DNA of 64,000 bases. Origin: Bradyrhizobium sp. LMTR 3 (GTDB taxonomy: Bacteria; Pseudomonadota; Alphaproteobacteria; Rhizobiales; Xanthobacteraceae). The translations under genes were made by a program, and so were the position numbers. Shown here piece after piece: positions 49,591-58,593 of this stretch. The notes beneath the pieces were generated by a model. That model saw only the letters and a list, made by a program, of their open reading frames with translations, did no database searches and was not told the DNA's origin. How positions within the stretch are numbered: the first letter of the stretch is position 1; the number at the start of each line of letters is the position of its first letter. The DNA lies in the NCBI RefSeq assembly GCF_001693485.1, contig NZ_MAXC01000002.1:248001-312000 (forward strand). The letters are read 5' to 3'.

Positions 49591-50388
49591 ATGCCTGAGC
49601 TCGATTTTCGCGCCCCGCGCCTGTTCGTCGACGCCCCCTTGCGGGAGGGCGAAAGAATCGCGCTGGAGCGCAACCAGAGCAATTATCTGGGCAATGTGCT
49701 GCGGCTCGCGGCCGGCGAAACCATTTTGGTGTTCAACGGCCGCGACGGCGAGTGGCAGGCTGCGATCGAGGGCCGCAAGCGGCCCGACGGCTTGAGCATC
49801 GTCGCGCAGACGCGGCCGCAGGACCGCCTGCCCGACATCGCCTATGTGTTTGCGCCGCTGAAACACGCGCGCCTCGACTACATGGTGCAGAAGGCGGTCG
49901 AGATGGGCGCCTCAAGCCTGCAGCCGGTGTTGACGCGGCACACCCAGGTCTCGCGGGTGAACGGCGAGCGGATGCGCGCCAACGTCATCGAGGCCGCCGA
50001 GCAATGCGGAATCCTGAGCCTTGCAGACGTTGCCGAGCCGATCGCGCTGAACCGCTTTCTCGACAAGCGCGAAGCCAGCCGCCTGCTGGTGTTCTGCGAC
50101 GAGGCGAGCGACGTCGCCGGTCCGGTGCAAGCGCTGCAAGCGGTGCAGGCCGCGGGCTCCGGCATCGACGTATTGATCGGCCCCGAGGGCGGCTTTGCCG
50201 GCGAGGAGCGCGAGCTTCTGTTGCGCCAGCCGAGCATCCTCAGGCTGTCATTGGGCCCACGGATTCTGCGGGCCGATACGGCAGCCGTGGCCGCCCTGGC
50301 GCTGGTGCAGGCGGCGCTGGGTGATTGGCGGAATAGTCAGGGACGCACTGACGGAAGGGTTCCCTCCCCCCTTGCGGGGGAGGGTTAG
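49591..50388 (+). CDS. rsmE: 16S rRNA (uracil-1498-N3)-methyltransferase RsmE
   Basis: 265 residues, SPOUT-class. N-terminal PUA-like part (APRLFVDAPL...NYLGNVLRLAAGETILVFNGRDGEW) and C-terminal knot with YMVQKAVEMGASSLQPVLTRHTQVSR, LIGPEGGFAGEERELL and LSLGPRILRADTAAVAAL. After VQAALGDWRNS the sequence GRTDGRVPSPLAGEG and the TAG stop derive from a palindromic repeat element that starts near 50341, so about 15 residues are repeat-coded. Confidence 0.95.
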   Translation: MPELDFRAPRLFVDAPLREGERIALERNQSNYLGNVLRLAAGETILVFNGRDGEWQAAIEGRKRPDGLSIVAQTRPQDRLPDIAYVFAPLKHARLDYMVQKAVEMGASSLQPVLTRHTQVSRVNGERMRANVIEAAEQCGILSLADVAEPIALNRFLDKREASRLLVFCDEASDVAGPVQALQAVQAAGSGIDVLIGPEGGFAGEERELLLRQPSILRLSLGPRILRADTAAVAALALVQAALGDWRNSQGRTDGRVPSPLAGEG

Positions 50389-50580
50389 GGAGAGGGGTGC
50401 CGCTTGCTCCGCTGCCCGACGGGAGTGCGACACCGGGCTCTCAGCGCGGGCGTGGCGGGCGCAATGGATTTGTTGCAGTTGAGCCCGATCTCTTCCGTTT
50501 GAGTGCGCGGCTTACCCCTCTCCCCAACCCTCCCCCGCAAGGGGGGAGGGAGCCTGGCGAGCGTGCTCACCTCACGTTAC
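50341..50580. repeat. Composite palindromic element, full form (copy B)
   Basis: Two inverted palindromic units, 50341-50400 (TTCCCTCCCCC-CTTGC-GGGGGAGGG then TTAGGGAGAGGGGTGCC) and 50511-50580 (CTTACCCCTCTCC then CCCTCCCCCGCAAGGGGGGAGGG), surround about 110 bases. The reverse complement of the whole is homologous to 61022-61239. It fills most of the 370-base gap between rsmE and hisZ; no gene is seen in it. Confidence 0.85.
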
Positions 50581-50700
50581 GGCCTCAGCTCGCATCCAAT
50601 TCATTGCCGACCCCGCTTGGCCCTGCCACCCCCCATTAATTCAGTTGGCCAATCCCTGTCGAAACGCAGCCCGGGCCGTGCTAAGGCCTGCGCCAACAGG

Positions 50701-50743
50701 CCCCGGAACCCGGGGAGCCTCAAACGAACCCGGATTTTTCCGG
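50701..50743 (+). promoter_or_regulatory. Two small hairpins in the hisZ leader
   Basis: CCCCGG-AAC-CCGGGG (50701-50715) and CCGGA-TTTT-TCCGG (50730-50743), ending 15 bases before the hisZ ATG. No His-rich leader peptide is visible, so classical attenuation is not supported. Their role, if any, is unknown. Confidence 0.35.
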
Positions 50744-50758
50744 ATATTTGGACGTAAG

Positions 50759-51925
50759 ATGACCGCGACCGCTGCCGTCAGAGGTGCTGCCGGGTCCGCC
50801 GCCTGGGCGGACGCGCTGCTATTGTCGTTTGCACAAGGCGGCTACGTCCAAGCTCACCCGGACATCCTGCAGCCGGCCGAGCCGTTCCTCGACCTTTCCG
50901 GCGAGGACATCCGCAAGAGCCTGTACCTGACCACCGATCCCTCCGGCGAGGAACTCTGCCTGCGCCCCGACCTCACCATTCCGGTGGCGCGGGACTATCT
51001 CGCCTCAAGACGCGCCGGAAAGCCGGCGGGCTTCAGCTATCTCGGGCCGGTGTTCCGCTATCGCGGCGGCCGTCCCAGCGAATTTTTGCAGGCCGGCATC
51101 GAGTCCTTCGGCCGGCAGGACCGCGCCGCGGCGGATGCCGAAATGCTGGCGCTGGCGCTGCAAGCGACCTCGGCGTTCGGATTGAAGGATGTCGAAATCC
51201 GCACCGGGGACGTCGCGCTGTTCAATGCGCTGATCGACGCGCTCGCGCTCTATCCCGTCTGGCGGCGGCGGCTGATCAAGGATTTCAACCGCAAGGTCAG
51301 CCTGGCGCAGGACATTGAGCGGCTGACGCTTGCGACCGCGCCGGGCCATAGTGAATATGAGGGCGTGCTGGCGGCGCTCGCCGGCTCCGACCGCAAGGCA
51401 GCGCTGGCGCTGGTCACCGATTTGATGTCGATCGCCGGCACCACCAATGTCGGCGGACGCACGGTCGACGAAATCGCCGATCGCTTCCTCGAACAATCGA
51501 CGCTGAAGGGCGGTGCACTGCCGCGCGACGCCCTCGATACCATCAAGCGCTTCCTGGCGATTGCGGGCGATCCCGATGAATCGGTTAAGCAATTGCGCGC
51601 GCTGGCATCAGATGCCAAGCTCGATCTGACCGCGGCGATCGACCAGCTCGAAAGCCGCGTCGGCTTCATGGCCGCGCGCGGCATCGACACCAAGCGGACG
51701 CGCTTCTCCACCTCGTTCGGCCGCGGGCTCGACTATTACACCGGGTTCGAGTTCGAACTGCATGCGAAAGGCAACGACGTCGAGCCGCTGGTGGGGGGCG
51801 GACGCTATGATGGCCTGATGACGCAACTCGGCTCGCCGACGCCGATTCCGGCGGTCGGATTCTCGGTGTGGATCGAGGCCTTGATTCAGCACGGCAAGCC
51901 CGCTTCGCAAGGGAGCGCCGCATGA
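50759..51925 (+). CDS. hisZ: ATP phosphoribosyltransferase regulatory subunit HisZ
   Basis: 388 residues, a histidyl-tRNA-synthetase-like protein without aminoacylation function that activates short HisG. Class II core motifs remain ([69 protein letters not shown]). ATG 50759; the stop overlaps hisG by four bases. The presence of HisZ predicts that HisG is the short form, which it is not strictly by length (see hisG). Confidence 0.93.
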   Translation: MTATAAVRGAAGSAAWADALLLSFAQGGYVQAHPDILQPAEPFLDLSGEDIRKSLYLTTDPSGEELCLRPDLTIPVARDYLASRRAGKPAGFSYLGPVFRYRGGRPSEFLQAGIESFGRQDRAAADAEMLALALQATSAFGLKDVEIRTGDVALFNALIDALALYPVWRRRLIKDFNRKVSLAQDIERLTLATAPGHSEYEGVLAALAGSDRKAALALVTDLMSIAGTTNVGGRTVDEIADRFLEQSTLKGGALPRDALDTIKRFLAIAGDPDESVKQLRALASDAKLDLTAAIDQLESRVGFMAARGIDTKRTRFSTSFGRGLDYYTGFEFELHAKGNDVEPLVGGGRYDGLMTQLGSPTPIPAVGFSVWIEALIQHGKPASQGSAA

Positions 51926-52899
51926 GCGCCCCTTTCGTCCTCGCCGTTCCCTCCAAGGGCCGCTTGCAGGAAAACACCGAGGCGTTTTTCACGCGCGCGG
52001 GGCTTGCCCTGGCAAAACCGCGCGGCGCGCGCGACTATCGCGGCACCATTGCAGGCCTCGACAATGTCGAGATCGCCTATCTCTCGGCGAGCGAAATCGC
52101 TTCCCAACTGGCGCGCGGCATGGTGCATCTCGGCGTCACCGGCGAGGATCTGTTGCGCGAAAGCATTCCCGATGCCGACAAGCGCGTGCTGTTGATCGAC
52201 AGTCTCGGCTTCGGCAGCGCCAATGTCGTCGTCGCGGTGCCGCAGGCCTGGATCGACGTCCGCACCATGGCCGATCTCGACGACGTCACAACCGGCTTCC
52301 GCGCCCAGCATAACCGGCGGATGCGAGTCGCGACCAAATACATCAACCTGACGCGCAACTTCTTCGCCGCCCATGGCGTGGTCGACTATCGCATCGTCGA
52401 AAGCGCCGGCGCCACCGAAGGCGCGCCCGCCGTCGGCACCGCCGAGATGATCGTCGACATCACGACGACCGGCGCGACGCTCGCCGCCAACGGGCTGAAG
52501 GTGCTCGACGACGGCGTGATTTTGCGCAGCCAGGCCAACCTCGTGGCCTCCCGCGATGCCGACTGGTCGGCTGAAGCCCGCGAGACCGCGCGCGTCATCC
52601 TCGATCACATCGCAGCTCGAGCCCGGGCCAGCAAATATCGCGAGGTGCGCACCCGTTTCGCCGGCTGCAACGAGGCGTTGCTTAACGAGGCGCATAACCG
52701 CTTTGGTGTGGTGGCGCCGTTCGGCGGGCCGACCTCGTCCGGCATGCTCACGCTGCACTGCCCGCCGATGCATCTTTACGCGCTCGGCAGTTTCCTGCGC
52801 GAGCACGGCGCCGACACGGTTTCGATTGCCTCGCTCGACTATGTGCTCGACCGCGAAAACCCGCTATTTGCCAGGCTCGAGACGTTCCTGCGGCAATGA
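51922..52899 (+). CDS. hisG: ATP phosphoribosyltransferase HisG
   Basis: 325 residues; first enzyme of histidine synthesis. Seen: [76 protein letters not shown], and [24 protein letters not shown]. It is longer than a minimal short HisG (about 210-230) because of a C-terminal segment of about 95 residues ([39 protein letters not shown]...) found in alphaproteobacteria; it still co-occurs with hisZ. Overlap with hisZ gives coupled expression. Confidence 0.94.
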   Translation: MSAPFVLAVPSKGRLQENTEAFFTRAGLALAKPRGARDYRGTIAGLDNVEIAYLSASEIASQLARGMVHLGVTGEDLLRESIPDADKRVLLIDSLGFGSANVVVAVPQAWIDVRTMADLDDVTTGFRAQHNRRMRVATKYINLTRNFFAAHGVVDYRIVESAGATEGAPAVGTAEMIVDITTTGATLAANGLKVLDDGVILRSQANLVASRDADWSAEARETARVILDHIAARARASKYREVRTRFAGCNEALLNEAHNRFGVVAPFGGPTSSGMLTLHCPPMHLYALGSFLREHGADTVSIASLDYVLDRENPLFARLETFLRQ

Positions 52900-52974
52900 T
52901 GCTGCCGTTTCGTTCATCGTTGCGACAGCTTCTCGCAGGTAGCATATACGGTTGGATAATCTGGGACCTGATCG

Positions 52975-54021
52975 ATGACGCTCGGCTCTGACGTTTCCCG
53001 CCTGACGACGACCGCAGCCAGCGCGGCGGCGAAAGGCTTGTCGATTGTCGTGCCGCTGTACAATGAGGCGGCAGGACTCGCTTTGTTGCACGAGCGGTTG
53101 ATCGGGCTCGTCAAGACGCTGAAGGCGCGCTACGGCCTCGTCTGCGAAGTGGTCTATGTCGACGACGGCAGCGCCGACAACACGCTGGCGATCGCGCGTT
53201 CGCTTGCCGCCGATGCGCTCGACGTGCAGATCGTCTCGCTGTCGCGCAATTTCGGCAAGGAGGCAGCCCTGATGGCAGGGCTCGACCATGCCCGCCGCGG
53301 CGCTATCCTGTTCATGGACGGCGATGGCCAGCATCCGCCGAGCCTGGTAGAAGAGCTCGTCGCGCACTGGATCGATGACGGCTACGACGTCGTCTATACC
53401 GCGAAGGCGCATCGCGACAATGAATCGTTCCTGCGCCGCCAGGCCGTGCACGGCTTCTACGCGCTGATCAATTGGGGCGCGCGGCAGAAGATCCCCGAGG
53501 ACGCCGGCGATTTCCGCCTGCTGTCGCCACGCGCGGCGGCCGCGCTGCGGCAGTTGCCAGAGCGCAACCGCTTCTTCAAAGGCCTGTCGAACTGGATCGG
53601 CTTCCGCCAGATCCGCGTCGATTACGAGCCGGCGCCGCGCGCGCACGGCGTCACCACGTTCAGCCCGGGCCGGCTGATCGGCCTGTCGATCGAGGGATTG
53701 ACCTCGTTCTCGGTCGCGCCGCTGCGCTTTGCCAGCCTGCTCGGCGTGCTGCTCGCCATCAGCGCCTTCCTGTTCGGCCTCACCATTCTCTGGGAAGTCT
53801 GGACCACCGGCAAGCAGGTCCCCGGCTATCCCTCGCTGATGATCGGCATGATGACGATAGGCGGCGTGCAGCTCATCATGATCGGCATTGTCGGCGAATA
53901 TATCGGCAAGATCCTCTCCGAGTTGAAGGCACGTCCGATCTACTTCGTCGCCGAGCACAACGAGAAGCGTGCCGATGGCGAGACGGCGGCCAGCGCCAGC
54001 GAACGGACCGCCGCCGAATGA
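52975..54021 (+). CDS. GT2 glycosyltransferase, polyprenyl-phosphate (GtrB/ArnC) type
   Basis: 348 residues. GT-A domain with VVPLYNEAAGL, VDDGSADNT, SLSRNFGKEAALMAGLDHARRG and the divalent-metal motif MDGDGQHPP, then two C-terminal membrane helices (about 240-262 and 275-297). This is the architecture of undecaprenyl- or dolichyl-phosphate sugar transferases (ArnC, GtrB, DPM1, FlmF2). The ChbG-family deacetylase gene overlaps its stop, suggesting an N-acetylated sugar product. Confidence 0.88.
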   Translation: MTLGSDVSRLTTTAASAAAKGLSIVVPLYNEAAGLALLHERLIGLVKTLKARYGLVCEVVYVDDGSADNTLAIARSLAADALDVQIVSLSRNFGKEAALMAGLDHARRGAILFMDGDGQHPPSLVEELVAHWIDDGYDVVYTAKAHRDNESFLRRQAVHGFYALINWGARQKIPEDAGDFRLLSPRAAAALRQLPERNRFFKGLSNWIGFRQIRVDYEPAPRAHGVTTFSPGRLIGLSIEGLTSFSVAPLRFASLLGVLLAISAFLFGLTILWEVWTTGKQVPGYPSLMIGMMTIGGVQLIMIGIVGEYIGKILSELKARPIYFVAEHNEKRADGETAASASERTAAE

Positions 54022-54854
54022 ACGATGCCGCGCCGCCGCGCCGGATCTGGCTATGCGCCGACGATTACGGGCTGGCCGAAGGCGTCAACCGCGCCATCCG
54101 CGATTTGATCGGCCGCGGCCGTCTCAATGCCACCTCGGTGATGGTGGTCGGCGCCGCGATCGGGCGCGCCGAAGTCGCCGCGTTGCAGGAAGTTGCGGCG
54201 GCGAGCCCACGCTGCGCGATCGGGCTGCATGCGACGCTGACTGCGCCGTTTCGTCCGCTGACGATGCACTTCAGGCCGGTCGACGGCGGCTTGTTCCTGC
54301 CGTTTCCGAAGCTGCTGCGCGCGGGCCTGCTGCGGCGGCTCGATTCCGAGATGATCGAAGACGAACTCGCAGCCCAGCTCGCAGCCTTCAAGGACCTGTT
54401 CGGCCGCGCGCCCGATTTCGTCGACGGCCACCAGCACGTGCAACTCTTCCCCGGGGTGCGCGACGCTTTTCTGCGCGCGGTCAAGGAGGCGGCCCCGAGC
54501 GCCTGGGTTCGCCAGGGCGGACGCCTCAAGCCGTCGCTCGGCGCGCCCAAAGCTTTGGTGCTCGACATTCTCAGCGCGCAATTCCGCAAGCGCGCCGCCC
54601 ATGCAAAAATCGCGTTCAACCCCGCCTTCGCCGGCGCCTATGATTTTTCGAAAGAGCCCGATTTCGGCGTGCTTATGGGACAGTTTCTCGAAGGGCAGCC
54701 GGAAGGTGGACTCGTGATGTGCCACCCCGGCTTTGTCGACGAAACGCTCGAGGGCCTCGATCCCCTGACCACCCAGCGCGAGGCGGAACACGCATTTCTG
54801 GCAAGCGATCGATTCCCGACATTGCTGGCGGCGAATAAAGTCACATTGAGTTGA
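54018..54854 (+). CDS. ChbG/HpnK (YdjC) family carbohydrate deacetylase
   Basis: 278 residues. Metal-binding D15-D16 (CADDYGLAEGVN), H71 (GLHATLTAP) and H138 (DFVDGHQHVQLFPGVR) are all present, with VMCHPGF near the C-terminus. Family members remove acetyl from N-acetyl sugars: ChbG (chitobiose), HpnK (hopanoid GlcNAc) and NaxD (undecaprenyl-phosphate amino sugar). The start overlaps the glycosyltransferase stop (ATGA). Given that partner, NaxD-like action on a lipid-linked sugar is my preferred reading. Confidence 0.88.
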   Translation: MNDAAPPRRIWLCADDYGLAEGVNRAIRDLIGRGRLNATSVMVVGAAIGRAEVAALQEVAAASPRCAIGLHATLTAPFRPLTMHFRPVDGGLFLPFPKLLRAGLLRRLDSEMIEDELAAQLAAFKDLFGRAPDFVDGHQHVQLFPGVRDAFLRAVKEAAPSAWVRQGGRLKPSLGAPKALVLDILSAQFRKRAAHAKIAFNPAFAGAYDFSKEPDFGVLMGQFLEGQPEGGLVMCHPGFVDETLEGLDPLTTQREAEHAFLASDRFPTLLAANKVTLS

Positions 54855-54986
54855 CAGCTATCTGCGAAAGTCGCCTGGCGTTTTGTCGCATACCAAAATT
54901 TAATTCGGCCGCCCACTACTTGCGACACAAAGCCTTCCTTACATCTTTGGGCGCGTCGATCACGATTCGACGCGAGGGAGAGGGCC

Positions 54987-55796
54987 ATGACACCGCAAGA
55001 ACGCCAACTGATTGACGATCTTTTCGACCGGCTCGCCAGGCTGGAGAGCGCCAAGCGCGATCCGGAGGCCATGTCCGCAATCATGGAGGGCCTGCGCAAC
55101 GCACCCAACGCGGTCTATGCGCTGGTGCAAACCGCGCTCGTGCAGGACGAGGCACTGAAGCGCGCCGACATGCGCATCCAGGAATTGGAAGCGGCGGCGG
55201 GCCAGCAAACCCAATCCGGCGGCTTCCTCGATTCGATGCGCGACGCGATCTTCGGGCAGAATCAGCAGTACGGCCAAAACCAGGGCTCCGTGCCCAACGT
55301 ACGCGCGCCAGACATGGGCGGCCGCCCGACCTGGAACAGCGGCCAGGTGCTGCAGCAGACGCAGCCGCCCGGACAACATAACCAGCCGGCCTACGGCCAG
55401 CCCTATGGCGCGCAGCAGCAGCCGCAGCAGCAAGGCGGTGGTGGTGGCGGCTCTTTCCTCGGCACGGCGGCGGCAGCCGCAGCCGGCGTGGTCGGCGGAT
55501 CGCTGCTGCTCAACAGCATTCGAGGGATGATGGGTGGCGGCAATCATCAAGCGTTCGGCGACACGGCGAACCACAGCGGCGGCGTCGAAGACCGCAGGCC
55601 GTGGGGCGACCAGTCCGGCGGCGATCTCGCACGCGAGGCCGGAATCAACGACATCGGGTCGTCGAGCCGACGCGCCGACAACAATGATGACAGTGGTTCG
55701 CGGCAGGGATTCTTTGATTCTGCCTCGCACGACGAAGACGACGACATGGATCACGATTCCGATGGTTTTGACGGCGGCGATGGCGATTACGCCTGA
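54987..55796 (+). CDS. DUF2076 domain-containing protein
   Basis: 269 residues. The N-terminal DUF2076 part (MTPQERQLIDDLFDRLARLESAKRDPEAMSAIMEGLRNAPNAVYALVQTALVQDEAL) is followed by a Gln/Asn/Pro-rich linker, a Gly/Ala hydrophobic segment (GGGGGGSFLGTAAAAAAGVVGGSLLLNSI, about 149-178) and an acidic Asp-rich end. It is called 'periplasmic ligand-binding sensor' in databases, but no signal peptide is visible. Strong Shine-Dalgarno (GAGGGAGAGG). A terminator follows. Confidence 0.85.
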   Translation: MTPQERQLIDDLFDRLARLESAKRDPEAMSAIMEGLRNAPNAVYALVQTALVQDEALKRADMRIQELEAAAGQQTQSGGFLDSMRDAIFGQNQQYGQNQGSVPNVRAPDMGGRPTWNSGQVLQQTQPPGQHNQPAYGQPYGAQQQPQQQGGGGGGSFLGTAAAAAAGVVGGSLLLNSIRGMMGGGNHQAFGDTANHSGGVEDRRPWGDQSGGDLAREAGINDIGSSSRRADNNDDSGSRQGFFDSASHDEDDDMDHDSDGFDGGDGDYA

Positions 55797-55818
55797 CGCG
55801 CATCGGCGATGAAAACGA

Positions 55819-55849
55819 AACGGCCGCCCGATAGGGCGGCCGTTTTTTT
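55819..55849 (+). terminator. Rho-independent terminator after DUF2076
   Basis: Stem CGGCCGCCC/GGGCGGCCG (55821-55829 with 55834-55842, GATA loop) followed by T7 (55843-55849). Three A precede the stem, so it may also serve the convergent L,D-transpeptidase gene whose stop is at 55875. Confidence 0.9.
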
Positions 55850-55874
55850 GCTTCGTAGCCCGGGCTACCCGAGA

Positions 55875-56669
55875 TCAGATCACCACCACTTTCGCGCCGA
55901 CGCCGACGCGGCCGTAGAGATCGATCACGTCCTCATTGCGCATGCGGATGCAGCCGGACGAGACATTGGTGCCGATGGTCCAGGGCTCGTTGGAGCCGTG
56001 GATGCGATAGAGCGACGATCCCAGATACATCGCGCGCGCGCCGAGCGGATTTTGCGGACCGCCTTCCATGTGCCGCGGCAGATCGGGGCGGCGCGCCAGC
56101 ATTTCCGGTGGTGGCGTCCAGGCCGGCCATTCCTTCTTCGCCGAGATCGTCTTGACGCCCGACCAGGTGAAGCCGGGACGGCCGACGCCAACGCCGTAGC
56201 GCAGCGCCTTGCCGTCGCCCTGCACCAGGAACAGGAACTTGTTCGGGGTGTCGATCACGATGGTGCCCGGGCTTTCCCTGCCGTGATATTCGACCACCTG
56301 CTTTTCATATTTCGGATCGAGCCTGTGCTGCGCGGGGTCGAATGCGTCCTCCTCCTCGCGCCGCATCGACTGCTGCGGATCCATCGGCGGCAGCAGCGCG
56401 CGCCGCCCGCCATAGCCGTAATCCGGCTGCTGCTGATAAGCCGGCGCTCGTTGATAGCGCCCGCCCTGCGGCGCATCGCCGAACAGGAATTCGATGAAGC
56501 CGCCGCCCATGTTGGAGCGTTCGGCAGAAGCCATGCGCACCGGCGCCGGTTGGCGGGCGTAGATCACGGTGGGTTCAGTTGATGAGGAAGCGTCGATCGC
56601 TGCAGCCTCACCGGCGAAGCAAAGGCAAGATACGCTCGCGAGGAGCGCAACAAGGATTTTTCCGGACAT
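55875..56669 (-). CDS. L,D-transpeptidase (YkuD domain)
   Basis: 264 residues, with signal peptide (about 1-24). The YkuD domain covers about 134-262 with YRIHGSNEPWTIGTNVSSGCIRMRNEDV; catalytic C240 and H224 are present. It makes 3-3 peptidoglycan cross-links or anchors proteins in the periplasm. A Gln/Tyr/Pro-rich linker (70-100) separates signal and catalytic parts. The 310-base gap upstream is shared with the divergent CheZ-like gene. Confidence 0.93.
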   Translation of the reverse strand: MSGKILVALLASVSCLCFAGEAAAIDASSSTEPTVIYARQPAPVRMASAERSNMGGGFIEFLFGDAPQGGRYQRAPAYQQQPDYGYGGRRALLPPMDPQQSMRREEEDAFDPAQHRLDPKYEKQVVEYHGRESPGTIVIDTPNKFLFLVQGDGKALRYGVGVGRPGFTWSGVKTISAKKEWPAWTPPPEMLARRPDLPRHMEGGPQNPLGARAMYLGSSLYRIHGSNEPWTIGTNVSSGCIRMRNEDVIDLYGRVGVGAKVVVI

Positions 56670-56979
56670 CGACGTACTCTGTACTGTTCGTCACTGCGGG
56701 GGCGGCTGGGCAACGGCGCGATGAACGCCGCGGCGCGCGATCAATACAAATCAAAACCTAATCGGTTTGGTAAACAGAAGCCGCGTTTCGATTCACCACG
56801 TCGGCAAGCGCGCCCGGATTTGTCCGGTAGCGTTTATTTTGCGTGAACGTGGGCCCCTCATGGTTAATCGGTGGTGTGCGGCAGCGGGCAAAGCGCCAAC
56901 GCGCGATATTGCGCCGTGAACCTGACGTTAAATCGCCATGGTTTAAAACACGCGGGCAATAAAGGGGTGGGAAAAACTC
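56670..56979. other. Divergent intergenic region, no gene seen
   Basis: 310 bases between L,D-transpeptidase and the CheZ-like gene. It is more AT-rich from about 56745 to 56960 than its surroundings. TTAA-containing stretches (GGTTAATCGG near 56860; GTTAAATCGCC and GGTTTAAAAC near 56926-56948) look like degenerate CtrA half-sites, but the TTAA-N7-TTAA spacing is not met. No small gene or RNA could be supported. Confidence 0.4.
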
Positions 56980-57750
56980 ATGTCGGTAAATCGCAAACGT
57001 TTTCGTATCGAAGCCATTCTGGGCGATGCGCCAATTGTCATGCCTACAGAAGGCGGCGAGATCGGCCCGATGCATCGCGAGATCATGGCCGAGCTGCGCG
57101 CGATCCGGTCACAGATGGCCGGCTTCGGCCACGCCCGCGCCGCTTCGACCGAGAGCGCGGACATTATCCGCGAAGTCGCCGAGTCCCACGCGCTTCTGGA
57201 AACCTATCGCGCGCAGATCGAGCAGTGCGAGAAGCTGAAGGTCGAGCTTGACCTCATTCACGACGCCATCAACCGCACCAAGCGCGAAATCGCCACCCTG
57301 CACGGCAAGAGCTTTGACGGCCAGGAAATGGCCAAGGTCAACGGCGAACTCGGCGCCGTCGTCGGCGGTACCGAACAGGCCACCCAGCAGATTCTGGAAG
57401 CCACCGAAGCGATCGACCAGGCGGCGACCGCGCTTTCCAAGAACATTTCTCCGGACCAGCAGAAGCTGCTCAGCGAGGATATCCAGGAACGCGTCGTTTC
57501 GATCTTCGAGGCCTGCAATTTCCAGGACCTCACCGGCCAGCGCATCAGCAAGGTGATGAACACGATGAAGTTCATCGAACAGCACATCGTCGAGATGATG
57601 GAAATCTGGGGCGGCGTCGATGCCATCAAGGCGCACGCACCCCCGATCGTCGATACCCGCGAAGGCGATGCCAAGCTGCTCAACGGCCCGAAGATGGACG
57701 GCGACGACGGTCACGCCTCGCAGAACGACATCGACGCCCTGTTCGATTGA
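56980..57750 (+). CDS. CheZ-family protein phosphatase
   Basis: 256 residues, mostly helical. The catalytic motif FEACNFQDLTGQRISKVM carries D183 and Q187, equivalent to the CheY-dephosphorylating Asp and Gln of CheZ. The C-terminus ends SQNDIDALFD, like the CheY-binding peptides of CheZ and FliM. GGGGTGGGAAAA precedes ATG 56980. A terminator follows, so it is monocistronic. CheZ-like proteins are uncommon in alphaproteobacteria. The CheY-like regulator at 16745 is a possible partner. Confidence 0.87.
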   Translation: MSVNRKRFRIEAILGDAPIVMPTEGGEIGPMHREIMAELRAIRSQMAGFGHARAASTESADIIREVAESHALLETYRAQIEQCEKLKVELDLIHDAINRTKREIATLHGKSFDGQEMAKVNGELGAVVGGTEQATQQILEATEAIDQAATALSKNISPDQQKLLSEDIQERVVSIFEACNFQDLTGQRISKVMNTMKFIEQHIVEMMEIWGGVDAIKAHAPPIVDTREGDAKLLNGPKMDGDDGHASQNDIDALFD

Positions 57751-57777
57751 TCGGGCTGGTTAACGCGGGCTAAACAA

Positions 57778-57806
57778 AACGCCGGCAGCGATGCCGGCGT
57801 TTTTTT
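57778..57806 (+). terminator. Rho-independent terminator after the CheZ-like gene
   Basis: A 10-bp stem AACGCCGGCA/TGCCGGCGTT (57778-57787 with 57792-57801, GCGA tetraloop) runs into T7 (57800-57806), 27 bases past the stop. Confidence 0.92.
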
Positions 57807-57816
57807 GTTTTGCACT

Positions 57817-57897
57817 GTCATTCCGGGATGGTGCGTCAGCACCAGACCCGGAATCTCGAGATTCCGGATTCGATGCTTCGCATCGCCCCGGAATGAC
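57817..57897. repeat. GTCATTCCGG repeat, compact form
   Basis: Outer arms GTCATTCCGG (57817-57826) and CCGGAATGAC (57888-57897). The centre is a perfect 20-bp palindrome at 57848-57867 (CCGGAATCTC/GAGATTCCGG). Inner hairpins GGTGCGTCAGCACC and GATGCTTCGCATC flank it. The same family occurs split at 36706-36837. Confidence 0.85.
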
Positions 57898-57914
57898 GCC
57901 GCCTAATCCACGCC

Positions 57915-58421
57915 TCACGCCCGCGGCGCGCAGCGGACATAGACCATGTTGCCGTAACGGACCGCGGCATCCTTTTCGATGAAGCGAGTGACCATGACGC
58001 GGCCGTCGAACGAGACGATCTCGCGGTCCTGGTCGCCGCCGGCCGGACCGGGCGGGCCGATATAGTTCTTGCCGCTCGGACTGCCTTTGAGGCGCAGTTC
58101 CTGCGGCGTCGCCTGATCGGCCAGATGCATGACCACGCCGCCATTGGCGCCGGCGCCGATCACGTAGGGCTGCTTGCACTGGCCGCGCGCCGCGGCCTCG
58201 GTGCGGGCGCGGTCATTGGGATTCTGGAACGAGGCGAGGCCCCAGCGGCCGACGATCTCGTCGGCGCGGACGGTTGCCGGCATTTCCGGCGCGACTTCGG
58301 GCTCGGGCGGCGGACTGGACGACAGCGACGGCAGGCTCGTGCTGCACGCCGCCAGCAAGATCGAAAGCGCCGACGCGATCGCCAGATTGGCAACCGTACG
58401 CGCATTACGTGAGCTGATCAT
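57915..58421 (-). CDS. Lipoprotein of unknown function
   Basis: 168 residues with a lipoprotein signal peptide: hydrophobic core LAIASALSILLAAC with lipobox L-A-A-C26. After a Ser/Pro/Glu linker comes a small domain (ADEIVGRWGLASFQNPNDRARTEAAARGQCKQPYVIGAGANGGVVMHLADQ) that resembles the Omp10/Omp19-type inhibitor-like lipoproteins, but I cannot assign it. GGGGGA stands 8 bases before ATG 58421. It is divergent from groES. Confidence 0.75.
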   Translation of the reverse strand: MISSRNARTVANLAIASALSILLAACSTSLPSLSSSPPPEPEVAPEMPATVRADEIVGRWGLASFQNPNDRARTEAAARGQCKQPYVIGAGANGGVVMHLADQATPQELRLKGSPSGKNYIGPPGPAGGDQDREIVSFDGRVMVTRFIEKDAAVRYGNMVYVRCAPRA

Positions 58422-58593
58422 CGCATTCCCCCGAGCAATCACTTGGCCGCTCCCGTCAAGCAGCCGATAAACAGCCAAGCGCAAAAAGCCTGCCGGAGCA
58501 ATGACGTCGGTTAAAATGACGCCGCTGCACCGATTTGGTTTCCGAAGCATCATCCTATATTGGCCTCACCAAGGCTTTAATCTCCTTGTTTGC

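Noticed and set aside
56855..56950. CtrA binding sites upstream of the CheZ-like gene
   Set aside because: TTAA words occur but none show the TTAA-N7-TTAA spacing.
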